From: Allochromatium humboldtianum
GTDB taxonomy: Bacteria; Pseudomonadota; Gammaproteobacteria; Chromatiales; Chromatiaceae
DNA: 64,000 bases
Direction: 5' to 3'
NCBI RefSeq assembly: GCF_013385175.1
Contig: NZ_JABZEO010000015.1
Location: 1 to 64,000 of the forward strand
The notes beneath the pieces are model-generated. The model made no database searches. It saw only the letters and a program-made list of their open reading frames with translations, and was not told the DNA's origin. The position numbers were made by a program, and so were the translations under genes. Positions 1 to 7,490 of this stretch are shown here, piece after piece; position 1 is the first letter of the stretch; each line of letters starts with the position of its first letter.

Positions 1-1002
1 ATCCAGCGCATCATCGACGCCGCAGAATCCGGCGCTCTGGTTGGCATCGTGATGAACACGGTCGACGATGCTCAGCAGCTCTGGATTCAGCTCCACAAGA
101 ATGCCCAGGTGCCCGTCGATCTCTTCCATGCCCGCTTCAGGCTCCGGGACCGACAGCGCATCGAGCAGCGGGTGATCGAGCACTACGGACGTGAAGCCGA
201 ACGGACCCAAGGGCGCATCCTGGTCGCGACCCAAGTCATCGAGCAGAGCCTCGATCTGGACTTCGATTGGCTCATCACCCAGCTCTGCCCGGTCGACCTC
301 CTCTTCCAGCGGCTCGGACGCTTGCACAGACACTCACGCAAACGCCTTGATGATTTCCGGGTTCCCGCCTGCACCGTCCTGTCGGTCGAAACGGACGATT
401 ACGGTCTGCATGAACTGATCTACGGCGATGCGCGCCTGTTGTGGCGAACCGAGTTCCTGCTGGCCCGACACAAGCAGATCCATTTTCCAGCGGCCTATCG
501 GGAATGGATCGAGCCTGTCTATGGAGAAGCTCCCTGGGACGATGAGCCTGAGTCCGTCTATGGCAAACATCTGGCGTGGCGGGACGACCAGAGCGCGGCA
601 GAAAAGAAAGCGCATCGTCTCACGACCATGAACCTGAGCAAATTTCGCGACGACGAAGAGCGCCTGACCTCGCTCACGCGAGATGGCGAAATGAGCTTGT
701 CCGTTCTGCTGATTCGAGAGGATGGTCGCCTGCTGGACGGCGAAGATCCTGACCAGATGGACGAATACACCAAAGCTGAAACGCTCATGTTGAACACGGT
801 TCCCGCACCGCACAGTTGGGGTGACAAGCAGCTCGCGGGCCACGTCCGTGATGAGGATGGCCGCATTCGGCTCAAGATGCATGACGACGGCCAACAACGC
901 TGGAGCAGCCTTGATGGAGGAGTCTGCTACACGACTGAGCTTGGCTTGGCCAAAGCAGAAACGGCGGGCCTCATGGACCCGCCGACGGAGGCACCCCGCT
1001 AA
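1..1002 (+). CDS. cas3: CRISPR-associated helicase/nuclease Cas3, C-terminal part (cut by window start)
   Basis: The reading frame is open from base 1, so only the last 333 residues of Cas3 are present. Cas3 is the helicase-nuclease recruited by Cascade to degrade target DNA. The visible part contains helicase motif V (ATQVIEQSLDLDFD) and motif VI (QRLGRLHRH), followed by the C-terminal accessory domain; the HD nuclease and Walker motifs lie upstream of the window. It is the first gene of the type I-E locus and reads in the same direction as cse1-cas2. Its TAA stop lies inside the loop of a CRISPR-repeat-like hairpin, and a 381-base gap separates it from cse1, so cse1 probably has its own promoter. 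Confidence 0.93.
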   Translation: MQRIIDAAESGALVGIVMNTVDDAQQLWIQLHKNAQVPVDLFHARFRLRDRQRIEQRVIEHYGREAERTQGRILVATQVIEQSLDLDFDWLITQLCPVDLLFQRLGRLHRHSRKRLDDFRVPACTVLSVETDDYGLHELIYGDARLLWRTEFLLARHKQIHFPAAYREWIEPVYGEAPWDDEPESVYGKHLAWRDDQSAAEKKAHRLTTMNLSKFRDDEERLTSLTRDGEMSLSVLLIREDGRLLDGEDPDQMDEYTKAETLMLNTVPAPHSWGDKQLAGHVRDEDGRIRLKMHDDGQQRWSSLDGGVCYTTELGLAKAETAGLMDPPTEAPR

Positions 1003-1018
1003 CGCGGGGAACGAACCC
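990..1018. repeat. Solitary CRISPR-repeat-like hairpin overlapping the cas3 stop codon
   Basis: The segment holds CCCCGC-TAAC-GCGGGG (994-1009), a 6-bp stem with a four-base loop like the repeat stem CCCCGC-GCTC-GCGGGG of the array at 7491. On the plus strand it is followed by GAACC, as in the repeat, with one extra base before it. On the minus strand, 18 of 20 bases from 1013 downward match the start of the array repeat. The stop codon of cas3 is the TAA in the loop. It could be a Cas6e substrate of a CreA-like RNA or a decayed repeat; function is inference. Confidence 0.6.
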
Positions 1019-1044
1019 AATTTCGATGTCACAGGACACTGTAA

Positions 1045-1060
1045 CTTGGGTCATCCCAAG
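1045..1060. other. Second stem-loop downstream of cas3
   Basis: CTTGGG-TCAT-CCCAAG is a perfect 6-bp stem with a four-base loop, the same geometry as the repeat-like hairpin 36 bases upstream but with different stem bases. It has no T-run after it, so it is a poor intrinsic terminator. It may be a diverged second repeat of a small guide RNA, or simply the 3' structure of the cas3 transcript. Confidence 0.4.
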
Positions 1061-1115
1061 CTAAGCCGGGAATTCTGCCAAAGAATAGCACACGATGAGA
1101 TTTACACTTTAACTC

Positions 1116-1143
1116 TTGCAAGTTGAAGCGCGCCAGCTATACT
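1116..1143 (+). promoter_or_regulatory. Predicted sigma70 promoter for the small ORF and/or cse1
   Basis: TTGCAA (1116-1121), a 16-bp spacer and TATACT (1138-1143) fit a sigma70 promoter, with four of six and five of six consensus bases. Transcription would start near 1150, about 30 bases before the 49-residue ORF. This is a by-eye match only. Confidence 0.45.
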
Positions 1144-1178
1144 CAGCCACATTCGTACTCGATTTGGTGGCATATAGA

Positions 1179-1328
1179 ATGCTTGAGACGATCAAAGCCT
1201 TGAAAGAGCTGGTGGTCGAACTCGGCAAACTGGGCCCGGATGGGATAGTCGCACTCAAACTGATTGCGAGGCTGATGTTGCTGATTTTTCTGTTCTTTAT
1301 AGCAACACTGTTCCTGCTTCGACTCTAG
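1179..1328 (+). CDS. 49-residue hydrophobic peptide between cas3 and cse1
   Basis: No family is recognised. The ATG at 1179 is preceded by GGTGG (1166-1170) at a good distance; an in-frame TTG at 1116 would add 21 residues but overlaps the predicted promoter. The peptide has an amphipathic, charged first half (KALKELVVELGKLG) and a strongly hydrophobic second half (LMLLIFLFFIATLFLL) long enough for one membrane helix, ending in Arg-Leu. This is the build of small membrane toxins of type I and CreTA-like modules. It sits on the cas strand, downstream of the repeat-like hairpin and a predicted promoter, and 55 bases ahead of cse1. It may instead be a chance ORF in the cse1 leader. Codon use is less GC-rich than that of the neighbouring cas genes. 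Confidence 0.45.
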   Translation: MLETIKALKELVVELGKLGPDGIVALKLIARLMLLIFLFFIATLFLLRL

Positions 1329-1383
1329 AAAAACCAAGGTGTCTGCACCAATTGCAGCGCCAGTCGTGTTCAGGATGAGGATT

Positions 1384-2907
1384 ATGGATCTGTTGAAGAC
1401 ACCCTGGATTCCGGTGCGAGCCCAAGGCGGAAGTGGCACGTTTCGGCTGCTCACCTATAAGGAACTGCTCTGCGAAGACGAAGACTGGCAGATCAGCCTT
1501 CCCCGAGACGACCTGGAGTTGGCCTGTCTGCAACTCCTGATCTGCATGACGCAGATCGTGTTCCTGCCCCCAGATGATGACGTCCTGCTGGAACGTATCG
1601 ACACACCGCTCACGCCAGACGAATTCACCGAGGGCATTTCGCCCTGCCTGGAATGGTTCGACCTGGATCACCCGACGCAGCCTTTCATGCAAACACGCGG
1701 AGTCGTTGCCAAGGACGTCACGCCCATCCAAAAACTCCTGATCGGCCTGCCGGAAGGGACCAATCATGCCTTTTTCAACGCGCCTGGTGAGGTCTCGGTG
1801 CTTTCAGCGCCGGTTGCCGCCATCGCGCTCTTCCATCAAGCGACCAATTGCCCCAGCTTCGGCGGCGGTTTCAAGGGCAGTCTGCGTGGTATCGCTCCTA
1901 TCACGACACTCGTCGATGGCCGCAATCTGCGCGAACGGATCTGGCGCAATGTGCTGACCCCGGAGTTCATCCGCACGGATTTCCCGGATTGGCAGCACGA
2001 CCTGAGTCAGGATCTGCCGACTTGGATCGAACCGATTCGGGCAAAAGAGACGATCCATGCTCACCAAATCGGACTCGCTCGCGGACTGTTCTGGCAGCCA
2101 GCCCATGTCGAGCTGCTTGGTAGCCGCGAATCCGGACCTTGCGACCTGCTCGGCATCGAGGCTGGCCCGCTCTACACAGGCTTTCGGAAGGAGAAATTCA
2201 ACTTCACGCTTGAAGGTACTTGGCCGCATCCGCATGGCGTACTTCAGTCGATCCTCAAGAAGGGGGCGCTGGAGATGAAATTTGCCTCCTTCACCACAGA
2301 GGCTCCAGCCTGGACACGCCTCACGGAGATGGTTCTGCGCATCGATGGCCCGAAAGGAGAAGGCAGCCGGCCGGCGACTCCGGTCGCGCAGGCTAAATCA
2401 ATGGCAGTAACAGCACTCGAAAAGCCCCAGCCGCTTACTTTAATCATAGGCGGCTACCGCAATAAAAAAGCATCGGTCACAGAGCGCCGTCATGAGATGC
2501 TTTCCCTGGCAGCGGGCTGGAGCGAAGAAGACGGCAGTCGACTAAAAGATTTGGTAGCGCTGGGCATAAAAGCCAAAGAGAGTCTAAAGGACAAGCTCTC
2601 TTTCGCGTCCAAAGGGCATAAGAAAAAAATGCTTCCAGGAATTGGATCTCCTATACAGGACGTCGGAGAACGAATCTTCTATTCTCGGACCGAAGGCAAA
2701 ATCATTGAAACTTTGTCCAGGCCGACTACGTTCATGCAATGGAAAGAGAATCGCGCGGCTTATATCGATGCGCTTGCTGCTGACTGCCGCGATATCTTCG
2801 ATGCTATGACCGAACCTTACACAATGAAACCTGAGCTGATCCCAATCATCGCTTGGGCGCGCCGCAGCCTGAATGCTGATCTCAAGAAACTCAAGGAGAG
2901 CCAATGA
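1384..2907 (+). CDS. cse1: Cascade large subunit Cse1 (Cas8e/CasA)
   Basis: The product is the type I-E Cascade large subunit that recognises the PAM and helps recruit Cas3. The protein begins MDLLKTPWIPV, matching the conserved start of Cse1 (compare MNLLTDPWIPV-like starts), which is why 1384 is preferred over the in-frame codons at 1339 and 1375. It is 507 residues, the usual family length, and contains the typical P-x-H-P-x-QPFMQ region near residue 90 and a long C-terminal helical bundle. The stop codon overlaps the start of cse2 by four bases (ATGA), implying translational coupling. The part around 2430-2750 is more AT-rich than the flanks. Confidence 0.95.
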   Translation: MDLLKTPWIPVRAQGGSGTFRLLTYKELLCEDEDWQISLPRDDLELACLQLLICMTQIVFLPPDDDVLLERIDTPLTPDEFTEGISPCLEWFDLDHPTQPFMQTRGVVAKDVTPIQKLLIGLPEGTNHAFFNAPGEVSVLSAPVAAIALFHQATNCPSFGGGFKGSLRGIAPITTLVDGRNLRERIWRNVLTPEFIRTDFPDWQHDLSQDLPTWIEPIRAKETIHAHQIGLARGLFWQPAHVELLGSRESGPCDLLGIEAGPLYTGFRKEKFNFTLEGTWPHPHGVLQSILKKGALEMKFASFTTEAPAWTRLTEMVLRIDGPKGEGSRPATPVAQAKSMAVTALEKPQPLTLIIGGYRNKKASVTERRHEMLSLAAGWSEEDGSRLKDLVALGIKAKESLKDKLSFASKGHKKKMLPGIGSPIQDVGERIFYSRTEGKIIETLSRPTTFMQWKENRAAYIDALAADCRDIFDAMTEPYTMKPELIPIIAWARRSLNADLKKLKESQ

Positions 2908-3362
2908 GCACCGAAGCGCCGGATTTCGCCGAATACCATGCTCGCTTCGAACGGCTACCCAACGGAGCGAAGGCCGGATTGCGCCGAGCCGCCGAGCCGG
3001 ACGACCTGAGGGATCTGCCTGGACTCTACCATCTGTTTCCAGGAAGCAGACCTTCGAATCAGGAAACACTGCTCGCGTTTTTTCTGCCCTGGTGCCCAGC
3101 GCTCAACAGCAACACCGGCTTCATGACTCTATGCACCAACAGCATTTCCGAAGAGCGGATCATGCAGATTGCCCGTGCCAATCCGCCGGACGATCTCATT
3201 GCCTTGAGACGGCTCGTGATACAACTGCATCCGGCCGTCGGCTGGCTGGATCTGGCTCCGCTCCTTTGGTACTGGGGCAGTAAAAAGACAGGATCCAGCA
3301 AACGCCGCCTCGTCGAAGGCTACTACATCGCCCTCCACAAGATCGACCAGGGAGACAAATGA
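2904..3362 (+). CDS. cse2: Cascade small subunit Cse2 (Cas11e/CasB)
   Basis: This is the small all-helical Cascade subunit present in two copies along the backbone, stabilising the target and non-target strands. At 152 residues it has the usual length of the family. Recognisable features are the N-terminal region followed by GAKAGLRRA, and the C-terminal ARANPPDDLIALRRLV helix with basic residues. The ATG overlaps the cse1 stop by four bases. The gene ends directly against the cas7e start codon with no gap. Identity rests on length, position and these motifs. Confidence 0.92.
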   Translation: MSTEAPDFAEYHARFERLPNGAKAGLRRAAEPDDLRDLPGLYHLFPGSRPSNQETLLAFFLPWCPALNSNTGFMTLCTNSISEERIMQIARANPPDDLIALRRLVIQLHPAVGWLDLAPLLWYWGSKKTGSSKRRLVEGYYIALHKIDQGDK

Positions 3363-4541
3363 ATGAACACCAGGAATTTCGTCAATTTCCACGTCCTCAT
3401 TTCACACAGTCCGTCCTGCCTCAACCGGGACGACATGAACATGCAGAAAACCGCCATCTTCGGCGGCAAGACGCGGGTACGCATTTCCAGCCAATCGCTC
3501 AAGCGCTCCATCAGATACAGCGACTATTACGCAAAGCACTTCAGCAAATCACAGCGCACGCGCCGACTGCTCGATAAAATAGTCGACGACTTGAGCGCAT
3601 CGGCCGACTCACCCGAACAGGCCAAAGCCATTGAGAAGTGCGCGCTGTATGCGGCGGCTATCTTCGAGGGTAAGACCAAGGTCGACGAGATCGGCAAGTA
3701 TGAACGCGACAAGAAAAGCGGTCATATCGAGACCCAGATCATTCCATTCAGCCAGGCTGAAATCGAGGGAATCAAACAGATCCTGCTCGAAGCCGCCGGC
3801 AAACCAGAGAAAGGCCGTATCGAGTACATGAAGGCCGAGATCCAGCGTCTGGAACGCGAGCAACGCACCCGCGTCGACCTGGATGTCGCGCTCTCCGGAC
3901 GCATGGCCAATTCCGACCTCATCTATCCGGTCGATGGAGCGCTTGCTGTTGCTCATGCCATCACGACCCACACGGTGGAGCCTCAGGACATCGACTGGTT
4001 CACCGCTGTCGACGATCTGACCCAGGATGCCGGCGAAACCGGCGCCGGACACCTGAATACCCAGCAATTCTCGGCGGGTGTCTTCTACCGCTATGCCAGC
4101 CTCAATCTGCGTCAGCTTCAGGTCAACCTTGGCTTGCTGGCCGATATCCATGCCGAGCAAACGACGGAGTCGCGCGCGCGTGCACTGGATATTGCCCGCC
4201 ATGTCTTGCGTCTGCTAGCCACCGTGGTGCCTTCCGCCAAGCAGCAGTCATTCGCGGCGCACAACTTGGCTGACTTCGTGATCGTCAGCCTTGCCGATCA
4301 GCCCGTCTCACTCGCCAACGCCTTCGAGGAGCCCATCGAACGTGAGCGCAAGACAGGAGGTTTTCTCAAGCCATCCATCACCGCGCTCGCCGACTATTGG
4401 TCACGGGTCAACAGCGCCTACGGACTCGACGAACAAGCGCGCGCCTTTGCGCTCCGGGGAGGAATCAAGCTGAGTGATCAAGAGGCTCTGATCTCGATCG
4501 CAGACCTCGAACAGTGGCTTGCCAACGATGGTCGGGCGTGA
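3363..4541 (+). CDS. cas7e: Cascade backbone subunit Cas7e (Cse4/CasC)
   Basis: Cas7e forms the six-copy helical backbone that coats the crRNA spacer. The protein starts with NFVNFHVLISHSPSCLNRDD and continues with KTAIFGGKTRVRISSQSLKR, the characteristic N-terminus of Cas7e; the later ALSGRMANSD and the long thumb region are also typical. Its 392 residues are slightly longer than the E. coli protein (about 363). The start codon follows the cse2 stop without a gap, and AGGGAGA (3349-3355) is a good ribosome binding site. The next gene begins 11 bases after the stop. Confidence 0.95.
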   Translation: MNTRNFVNFHVLISHSPSCLNRDDMNMQKTAIFGGKTRVRISSQSLKRSIRYSDYYAKHFSKSQRTRRLLDKIVDDLSASADSPEQAKAIEKCALYAAAIFEGKTKVDEIGKYERDKKSGHIETQIIPFSQAEIEGIKQILLEAAGKPEKGRIEYMKAEIQRLEREQRTRVDLDVALSGRMANSDLIYPVDGALAVAHAITTHTVEPQDIDWFTAVDDLTQDAGETGAGHLNTQQFSAGVFYRYASLNLRQLQVNLGLLADIHAEQTTESRARALDIARHVLRLLATVVPSAKQQSFAAHNLADFVIVSLADQPVSLANAFEEPIERERKTGGFLKPSITALADYWSRVNSAYGLDEQARAFALRGGIKLSDQEALISIADLEQWLANDGRA

Positions 4542-4552
4542 GGCGTACCCAT

Positions 4553-5236
4553 ATGCCGAGCTACCTGATCCTTCGACTCGATGGCCCCATGCAGGCTTGG
4601 GGCACACACACCTTCGAGGACTATCGTCCCAGCAACCCGTTTCCAACCCGTAGCGGTCTGCTTGGACTCTTGGGCGCCTGTCTCGGGCTGGACCGATCCG
4701 ACACCCAGAGTCTCGATGCGCTCGCCGAGAGCGTCGCATTCACAGTCCGCCTCGATACGGGCGCTCCGCGTCCCGGCGTCGATCGCCTGATGCCCAAGCG
4801 CCATACCAAGCTGTCTGACTATCACACTGTGCTCGATGCTCGGAAGGTCGATGGATCGACGAATAAATTCCCGATCCAGTCGCACAGGGAATATCTATTC
4901 GATGCCGCCTTCACCGTGGCTATCGGCTCCAGACCAGACGCAAGTTTCAGTCTGGCGCGGATCGCCGAATCTCTGCGGCGACCGCGCTTCACGCCCGTTC
5001 TGGGGCGACGCTCCTGTCCTCTGGGCCGCCCCCTGCTCGAACGTCCGGATTGCATCGAAGCCGATGATGCGAAAGCGGCATTAGCGCAGTTCCCGCCCCA
5101 TAGCGGACTCATCTACAGCGAAGACGAACTCGTCTCGGATCAACCCACCTGGATTCGCGACGTTCCCCGTTACGGTCGCCATCGCCAATTTGCGACTCGC
5201 CGTATCCATCTGCATCGCGGGGAGGAATCTTCATGA
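4553..5236 (+). CDS. cas5e: Cascade subunit Cas5e (CasD)
   Basis: Cas5e holds the 5' handle of the crRNA in Cascade. The protein begins MPSYLILRLDGPMQAWG, the hallmark start of the family, so 4553 is chosen over the in-frame codon at 4514 that lies inside cas7e. A GAGG box overlaps the cas7e stop codon. The segment TRSGLLGLLGACLGLDR near residue 40 is the conserved glycine-rich region, and it ends with the RHRQFATRRIHLHRG type C-terminus. It is 227 residues, the normal length. The stop codon overlaps the cas6e start by four bases. Confidence 0.95.
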   Translation: MPSYLILRLDGPMQAWGTHTFEDYRPSNPFPTRSGLLGLLGACLGLDRSDTQSLDALAESVAFTVRLDTGAPRPGVDRLMPKRHTKLSDYHTVLDARKVDGSTNKFPIQSHREYLFDAAFTVAIGSRPDASFSLARIAESLRRPRFTPVLGRRSCPLGRPLLERPDCIEADDAKAALAQFPPHSGLIYSEDELVSDQPTWIRDVPRYGRHRQFATRRIHLHRGEESS

Positions 5237-5862
5237 TCCTGAGCCGCGCTGAGATTCCTTGGTCCGAGTCACGCAACCCCTATGACATGCACCGCGCTAT
5301 CTGGCGACTCTTTCCCGGCGAAGCGGCGGAATCACGCCGAACGCCGGATCAGCCGCGTCGGGGATTCCTGTTCCGGGTGGAGGACCATCGGCCCGGCCGA
5401 CCGGCCCAGGTTCTGATTCAATCCAGATGCAGGCCCCAACCTGAGGCCACCCTGAACCTGATCGGTAGCCGCGAGATCAACCCGCAACCCTCGCAAGGCC
5501 AACGGCTCGCCTTCATCCTGACGGCCAATCCGATCAAGACCATCAAGGATCGACAGACAGATACCAAGCCACGGAAGACACGCGATACCTGCCGTGTTCC
5601 GCTGATCACTGAGGAAACCCAAAGGTCTTGGCTGATACAGCGGCTCAAGGATGTCGCCGAAGTCGAGGCTGTTGCTGTCACGCCGCATCCGCCGCTCTAC
5701 TTCCGTAAGGCCAACCGAGGTGGAAAGATCCTGTGTGCTACTTTCGAGGGTCTCTTGACTGTCCTTGATCCGAATGCGCTGGTCGCGCTACTGGAAAACG
5801 GTCTTGGTCCCGCTAAGGCATTCGGCTGCGGTCTGCTGCTGGTGCGTCGTGCTACCTCATGA
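5233..5862 (+). CDS. cas6e: crRNA-processing endoribonuclease Cas6e (CasE)
   Basis: Cas6e cuts the repeat transcript at the base of its hairpin and stays bound to the 3' end of the crRNA. The protein has two RAMP folds. His20 (in YDMHRAIW) aligns with the catalytic histidine of the E. coli enzyme, and the C-terminal GLGPAKAFGCGLLLV is the glycine-rich loop of the family. It is 209 residues, about the usual 200. The gene is translationally coupled to cas5e (ATGA). After its stop there is a 7-bp hairpin and then an unrelated hicB gene before cas1. Confidence 0.95.
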   Translation: MILSRAEIPWSESRNPYDMHRAIWRLFPGEAAESRRTPDQPRRGFLFRVEDHRPGRPAQVLIQSRCRPQPEATLNLIGSREINPQPSQGQRLAFILTANPIKTIKDRQTDTKPRKTRDTCRVPLITEETQRSWLIQRLKDVAEVEAVAVTPHPPLYFRKANRGGKILCATFEGLLTVLDPNALVALLENGLGPAKAFGCGLLLVRRATS

Positions 5863-5867
5863 CCGGG

Positions 5868-5886
5868 CAAGTCGAGCGACGACTTG
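5868..5886. other. Hairpin after cas6e
   Basis: CAAGTCG-AGCGA-CGACTTG is a perfect 7-bp stem with a five-base loop directly after the cas6e stop. There is no T-run. It may attenuate or stabilise the Cascade transcript before the hicB-cas1-cas2 part. Confidence 0.4.
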
Positions 5887-5929
5887 GCTCCAGGTACGGT
5901 GAGCAGCATTACAAATGAGGACCGCGACC

Positions 5930-6142
5930 ATGCGTTACGCCATCGTGATCGAGCGAGTCGAGCATAACTACTCGGCTTATGTCCCCGACCTGCCAGGTTG
6001 CGTCGCCACTGGGCGCACCCTGGAGGAGGCCGAGCGGGAGATTCGGGAAGCGATCGAGTTTCATCTGGAAGGTCTGCGAGAAGATGGCTTGCCGGTACCA
6101 ACGCCGACCAGTCAGGTCGACTACATCGAGATCGCGGCCTGA
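5930..6142 (+). CDS. hicB: HicB-family antitoxin, orphan within the cas operon
   Basis: The 70-residue product is a HicB-type antitoxin with the partial RNase H-like fold: MRYAIVIERVEHNYSAYVPD, then LPGCVATGRTLEEAEREI, the conserved core of the family. HicB normally neutralises the mRNA-degrading toxin HicA. No hicA gene is visible on either side: cas6e ends 67 bases upstream and cas1 starts 57 bases downstream. No C-terminal DNA-binding domain is present; the protein ends just after the core. ATG 5930 is favoured over ATG 5915 because a GAGG box (5917-5920) lies nine bases before it. It may be a stand-alone HicB protein or a remnant of a captured toxin-antitoxin pair. Confidence 0.88.
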   Translation: MRYAIVIERVEHNYSAYVPDLPGCVATGRTLEEAEREIREAIEFHLEGLREDGLPVPTPTSQVDYIEIAA

Positions 6143-6199
6143 CCCCCTCCACCGTCGAGCCACTCAATAACGCAATATGTGCCGACACGACCGAGTGCC

Positions 6200-7397
<1,198 letters not shown>

Positions 7398-7490
7398 CAA
7401 TCGAAATCACGCCCCTTTGAAATGGGGCATTTTGCTGGTAGATTTCTCAGCGTCTGATTTCTTGTTCTAGATCAGGCAAGTATGGGAAGT
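7398..7490 (+). promoter_or_regulatory. CRISPR leader
   Basis: This AT-richer segment lies between cas2 and the first repeat. It begins with a stem GCCCC (7411-7415) / GGGGC (7424-7428) followed by ATTTTG, which could end the cas transcript. The rest should hold the array promoter and the integration signals. I found no convincing IHF site. The orientation agrees with the repeats: intact repeats here, decayed ones at the other end. Confidence 0.75.

Noticed and set aside
1018-1184. Guide-target match between the repeat-like RNA and the start of the 49-residue ORF
   Set aside because: Ten of 15 bases match next to an AAG, but four seed positions do not, and several placements were tried; not good enough to claim a target.
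7398-7490. IHF-binding site in the leader
   Set aside because: No sequence close to the IHF consensus was found by eye on either strand.
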